From assembly GCA_902783365.1 (NCBI GenBank), contig CACZQL010000089.1, positions 1-45,336 of the forward strand: 45,336 nt of DNA. The letters are read 5' to 3'. Position numbers and translations under genes: made by a program. Under the pieces are notes generated by a model, which worked only from the letters and a program-made list of their open reading frames with translations, was not told where the DNA came from and searched no databases. The DNA comes from an uncultured Bacteroidia bacterium. Lineage in GTDB: Bacteria; Bacteroidota; Bacteroidia; Bacteroidales; F082. How positions within the stretch are numbered: the first letter of the stretch is position 1; each line of letters starts with the position of its first letter. Of the stretch, positions 43,775 to 45,336 are shown piece by piece.

Positions 43775-44935
43775 ATGTCACGAATTTTAATCATTGACGA
43801 CCAGGACGCCATTCGCAGGGTGCTGCGAGAAATCTTGGAAAACGAAAAATACCAGGTGGATGACGCCGCCAACGGTCCTACCGCCTTGCAGATGATGAAG
43901 GACCAGGAGTATGACGCCATCCTCTGCGACATCAAGATGCCCGACATGGACGGCATCGAAGTGCTGGAACAGGTGAAAACCCTGTACGACACGCCCGTCA
44001 TCATGATTTCGGGCCATGGCACCGTTGACAACGCCGTCGATGCCTTCAAGAAAGGCGCGTTCGACTTCATCTTGAAACCGCCCGATCTGAACCGGCTCCT
44101 CATCACGGTACGCAACGCCTTGGACAAGAGGAAACTAAGCACCGAGAACAAGGCGTTGAAGAAAGCCGTGAGTCGTCAGAACGAGATGGTGGGACAGTCG
44201 GCGGCGATGATGGAGGTGCGTGACATGATTGAGAAGGTGGCCCCCACGGGTGCGAGGGTACTCATCACGGGCGAGAACGGAACTGGCAAAGAGCTGGTCG
44301 CCAAGCAGTTGCACGAGTTAAGTCCACGTCGTTACGGGCCATTCATCGAGGTAAACTGCGCCGCCATCCCCGCGGAGCTCATCGAGAGCCAGCTGTTCGG
44401 TCATGAAAAAGGTTCCTTCACCTCCGCCATTAAACAAAAGAAGGGCGACTTCGAGCTGGCCGACGGAGGCACGTTGTTTTTGGACGAGATCGGCGACATG
44501 AGTCTGGCCGCCCAGGCCAAGGTGCTGCGGGCCTTGCAGGAGAACAAGATTGTGCGCGTGGGTGGAGAGAAGGAGATCCCAGTGGATGTGCGCATCATCG
44601 CCGCCACCAACAAGAATCTGAAGAAGATGATTGAGGAGAATGCCTTCCGTGAAGATTTGTACCATCGTTTGAGCGTCATTGTGATTCATGTTCCTCCCTT
44701 GCGGGAGCGCAAGGATGATATTCCGTTGTTAGTCAACAGCTTCGTGGAGATCATCGCCCAGAACATGGGGAAGGCCACGCCCAGTTTTGACGACGATGCC
44801 ATTGAGGAGTTGAAAAACTACCAGTGGACGGGCAACATCCGCGAGTTGCACAACATTGTGGAGCGTTTGGTGATTCTTTGCGGCAGCACCATCACGAAGG
44901 ATGACGTCATTCATTTCGGGAACCCGCTGAGTTAG
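43775..44935 (+). CDS. Sigma-54 activator response regulator lacking a DNA-binding domain
   Basis: The 386-residue protein has a receiver domain (1-120; phospho-acceptor Asp52 in LCDIKMPDMDG, Asp8/Asp9). An AAA+ sigma-54 interaction domain follows (about 140-375) with Walker A GENGTGKE, Walker B GTLFLDEIG and the sigma-54 contact loop GSFTSA in place of the usual GAFTGA. The chain stops after the AAA+ lid (ITKDDVIHFGNPLS), and no Fis-type HTH follows. From memory, a family of Bacteroidota regulators has this same short form, so it is probably complete. It should activate sigma-54 polymerase from solution or through a partner. No histidine kinase gene is adjacent. The stop codon TAG (44933-44935) abuts the repeat array. 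Confidence 0.9.
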   Translation: MSRILIIDDQDAIRRVLREILENEKYQVDDAANGPTALQMMKDQEYDAILCDIKMPDMDGIEVLEQVKTLYDTPVIMISGHGTVDNAVDAFKKGAFDFILKPPDLNRLLITVRNALDKRKLSTENKALKKAVSRQNEMVGQSAAMMEVRDMIEKVAPTGARVLITGENGTGKELVAKQLHELSPRRYGPFIEVNCAAIPAELIESQLFGHEKGSFTSAIKQKKGDFELADGGTLFLDEIGDMSLAAQAKVLRALQENKIVRVGGEKEIPVDVRIIAATNKNLKKMIEENAFREDLYHRLSVIVIHVPPLRERKDDIPLLVNSFVEIIAQNMGKATPSFDDDAIEELKNYQWTGNIRELHNIVERLVILCGSTITKDDVIHFGNPLS

Positions 44936-45082
44936 TTGGCAGTTGTTCAGTTGTTCAGTTGTTCAGTTGGCAGTTGTTCAGTTGTTCAGTTGTTCAGTTG
45001 GCAGTTGGCAGTTGGCAGTTGTTCAGTTGGCAGTTGTTCAGTTGGCGGTTGGCAGTTGGCGGTTAGCAGTTGGGAGTTGAAA
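44935..45082. repeat. Long heptamer/octamer array after the response regulator
   Basis: About twenty units mixing GTTGGCA and GTTGTTCA, with GTTGGCG, GTTAGCA, GTTGGGA and GTTGAAA variants at the far end. It starts at the last base of the stop codon. It is the longest array of the window and is mirrored by the AAC-type array at 45178-45237. Confidence 0.95.
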
Positions 45083-45123
45083 GAATAGATTAACCTTATT
45101 CAGAAGTTTTTTTCAGCAAGCCC

Positions 45124-45154
45124 TTGCGGGGCATTGTGATTTGTTGTATTTTTG
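45124..45154 (+). promoter_or_regulatory. Promoter of ssrA
   Basis: TTG (45124-45126), 20-bp spacer, then TATTTTTG (45147-45154). Both boxes and spacing fit the consensus. Transcription should start near 45161, about 80 nt before the mature tmRNA 5' end. Confidence 0.75.
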
Positions 45155-45177
45155 CGGCCTGTTCTTTGAGAGGTGAC

Positions 45178-45237
45178 AACTCTAAACTCTAAACTGAACA
45201 ACTGAACAACTGAACAACTGAACAACTATCAACTGAT
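45178..45237. repeat. Heptamer/octamer array directly before tmRNA
   Basis: Units AACTCTA, AACTCTA, AACTGAAC (four times), AACTATC, AACTGAT. It ends two bases before the predicted 5' end of tmRNA and lies inside its predicted precursor leader. Confidence 0.92.
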
Positions 45238-45239
45238 TT

Positions 45240-45336
45240 GGGGGTGACCGGTTTTGACAGCAAGATGAATTGTCACGGAAGCATGCCGAGCCTTGCAGCG
45301 AAGCTCGTAAATCTTAACTGCAAAAAAGTAATTGGC
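45240..45336 (+). ncRNA. ssrA: Transfer-messenger RNA, 5' part
   Basis: tmRNA rescues stalled ribosomes and tags the nascent protein for degradation. The 5' end GGGGGTGACCGGTTTTGAC is the tRNA-like acceptor and D-loop analogue. GCATGCCGAG and CTCGTAAATC form the conserved helix that precedes the tag frame, followed by AACTGCAAAAAAGTAATTG. By comparison with E. coli the resume codon (GCN) should start at the last two bases of the window, so the tag sequence and 3' half lie outside. Confidence 0.88.

Noticed and set aside
44936-45082. Frameshifted HTH domain of the response regulator in the downstream region
   Set aside because: The region is pure GTTGGCA/GTTGTTCA repeat in all frames with no helix-turn-helix sequence; the protein ends at a natural AAA+ lid boundary.
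45117-45132. Hairpin around GCCCTTGCGGGGC as terminator of the response regulator gene
   Set aside because: Stem of only four pairs, no T-tract after it, and it overlaps the -33 box of ssrA.

Overview
The window looks like a chromosomal segment of a Bacteroidota (Bacteroidales-like) bacterium that has a type IX secretion system (T9SS). Evidence for this: several secreted proteins end in T9SS-type C-terminal sorting domains; promoters carry the TAnnTTTG -7 box of the Bacteroidota primary sigma factor rather than E. coli-type -10 boxes; the ribosomal cluster runs rpsL-rpsG-fusA-rpsJ-rplC with no tuf gene between fusA and rpsJ; and a SusB-type GH97 enzyme is present. Coding regions are GC-rich and intergenic regions AT-rich. 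I cannot name the genus.

Layout. 1-4116 (minus strand): start of the fused str/S10 ribosomal operon, with a strong promoter and a long leader. 4313-6419: a heptamer array, a 44-codon ORF, a secreted transglutaminase-like protein, an unknown 110-aa protein and a 51-aa membrane peptide. 6445-14877: a 2810-aa secreted protein with eight FN3 domains and adhesin-type beta-sandwich domains, then a decayed gene end. 15175-22240: lpdA, rfbC, a lytic transglycosylase, uvrA, and a convergent LysM glucosaminidase. 22353-27475: rsmG, an M16 peptidase and an MFS transporter. 27564-31321: two tandem paralogous T9SS cargo proteins. 31339-35866: a zinc-type CDF exporter and a DUF481-like outer-membrane protein (minus), divergent from DUF2147 and GH97 (plus). 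35923-37792: an acyl carrier protein, an acyl-adenylating ligase and tRNA-Val(UAC), all minus. 37911-40196: a TIM44-like zinc-ribbon membrane protein followed by an SPFH protein with three zinc ribbons. 40240-41576: tRNA-Gly(CCC), a LOG-family hydrolase and a retropepsin-like protease. 41516-43690: an FG-GAP T9SS protein (minus) whose 3' end overlaps the protease gene. 43775-45336: a sigma-54 activator response regulator without a DNA-binding domain, and the 5' part of the tmRNA gene ssrA, cut by the window edge at about the resume codon.

Most genes are housekeeping or envelope genes; I see no mobile element, CRISPR array or defence island. The most unusual signal is a set of about fifteen short arrays of degenerate 7-8 bp tandem repeats (words such as GTTGGCA/GTTGTTCA, GGTGAAA, GGAAAGT, AGAAGTA, TTCTGTC). 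Most intergenic arrays abut stop or start codons. They follow a polarity: G/purine-rich on the sense strand after a gene, C-rich on the sense strand before a gene. Four arrays lie in frame inside three coding sequences, and a further one supplies the end of rfbC. One pair flanks the promoter of ssrA. This is the best candidate for something undescribed here.
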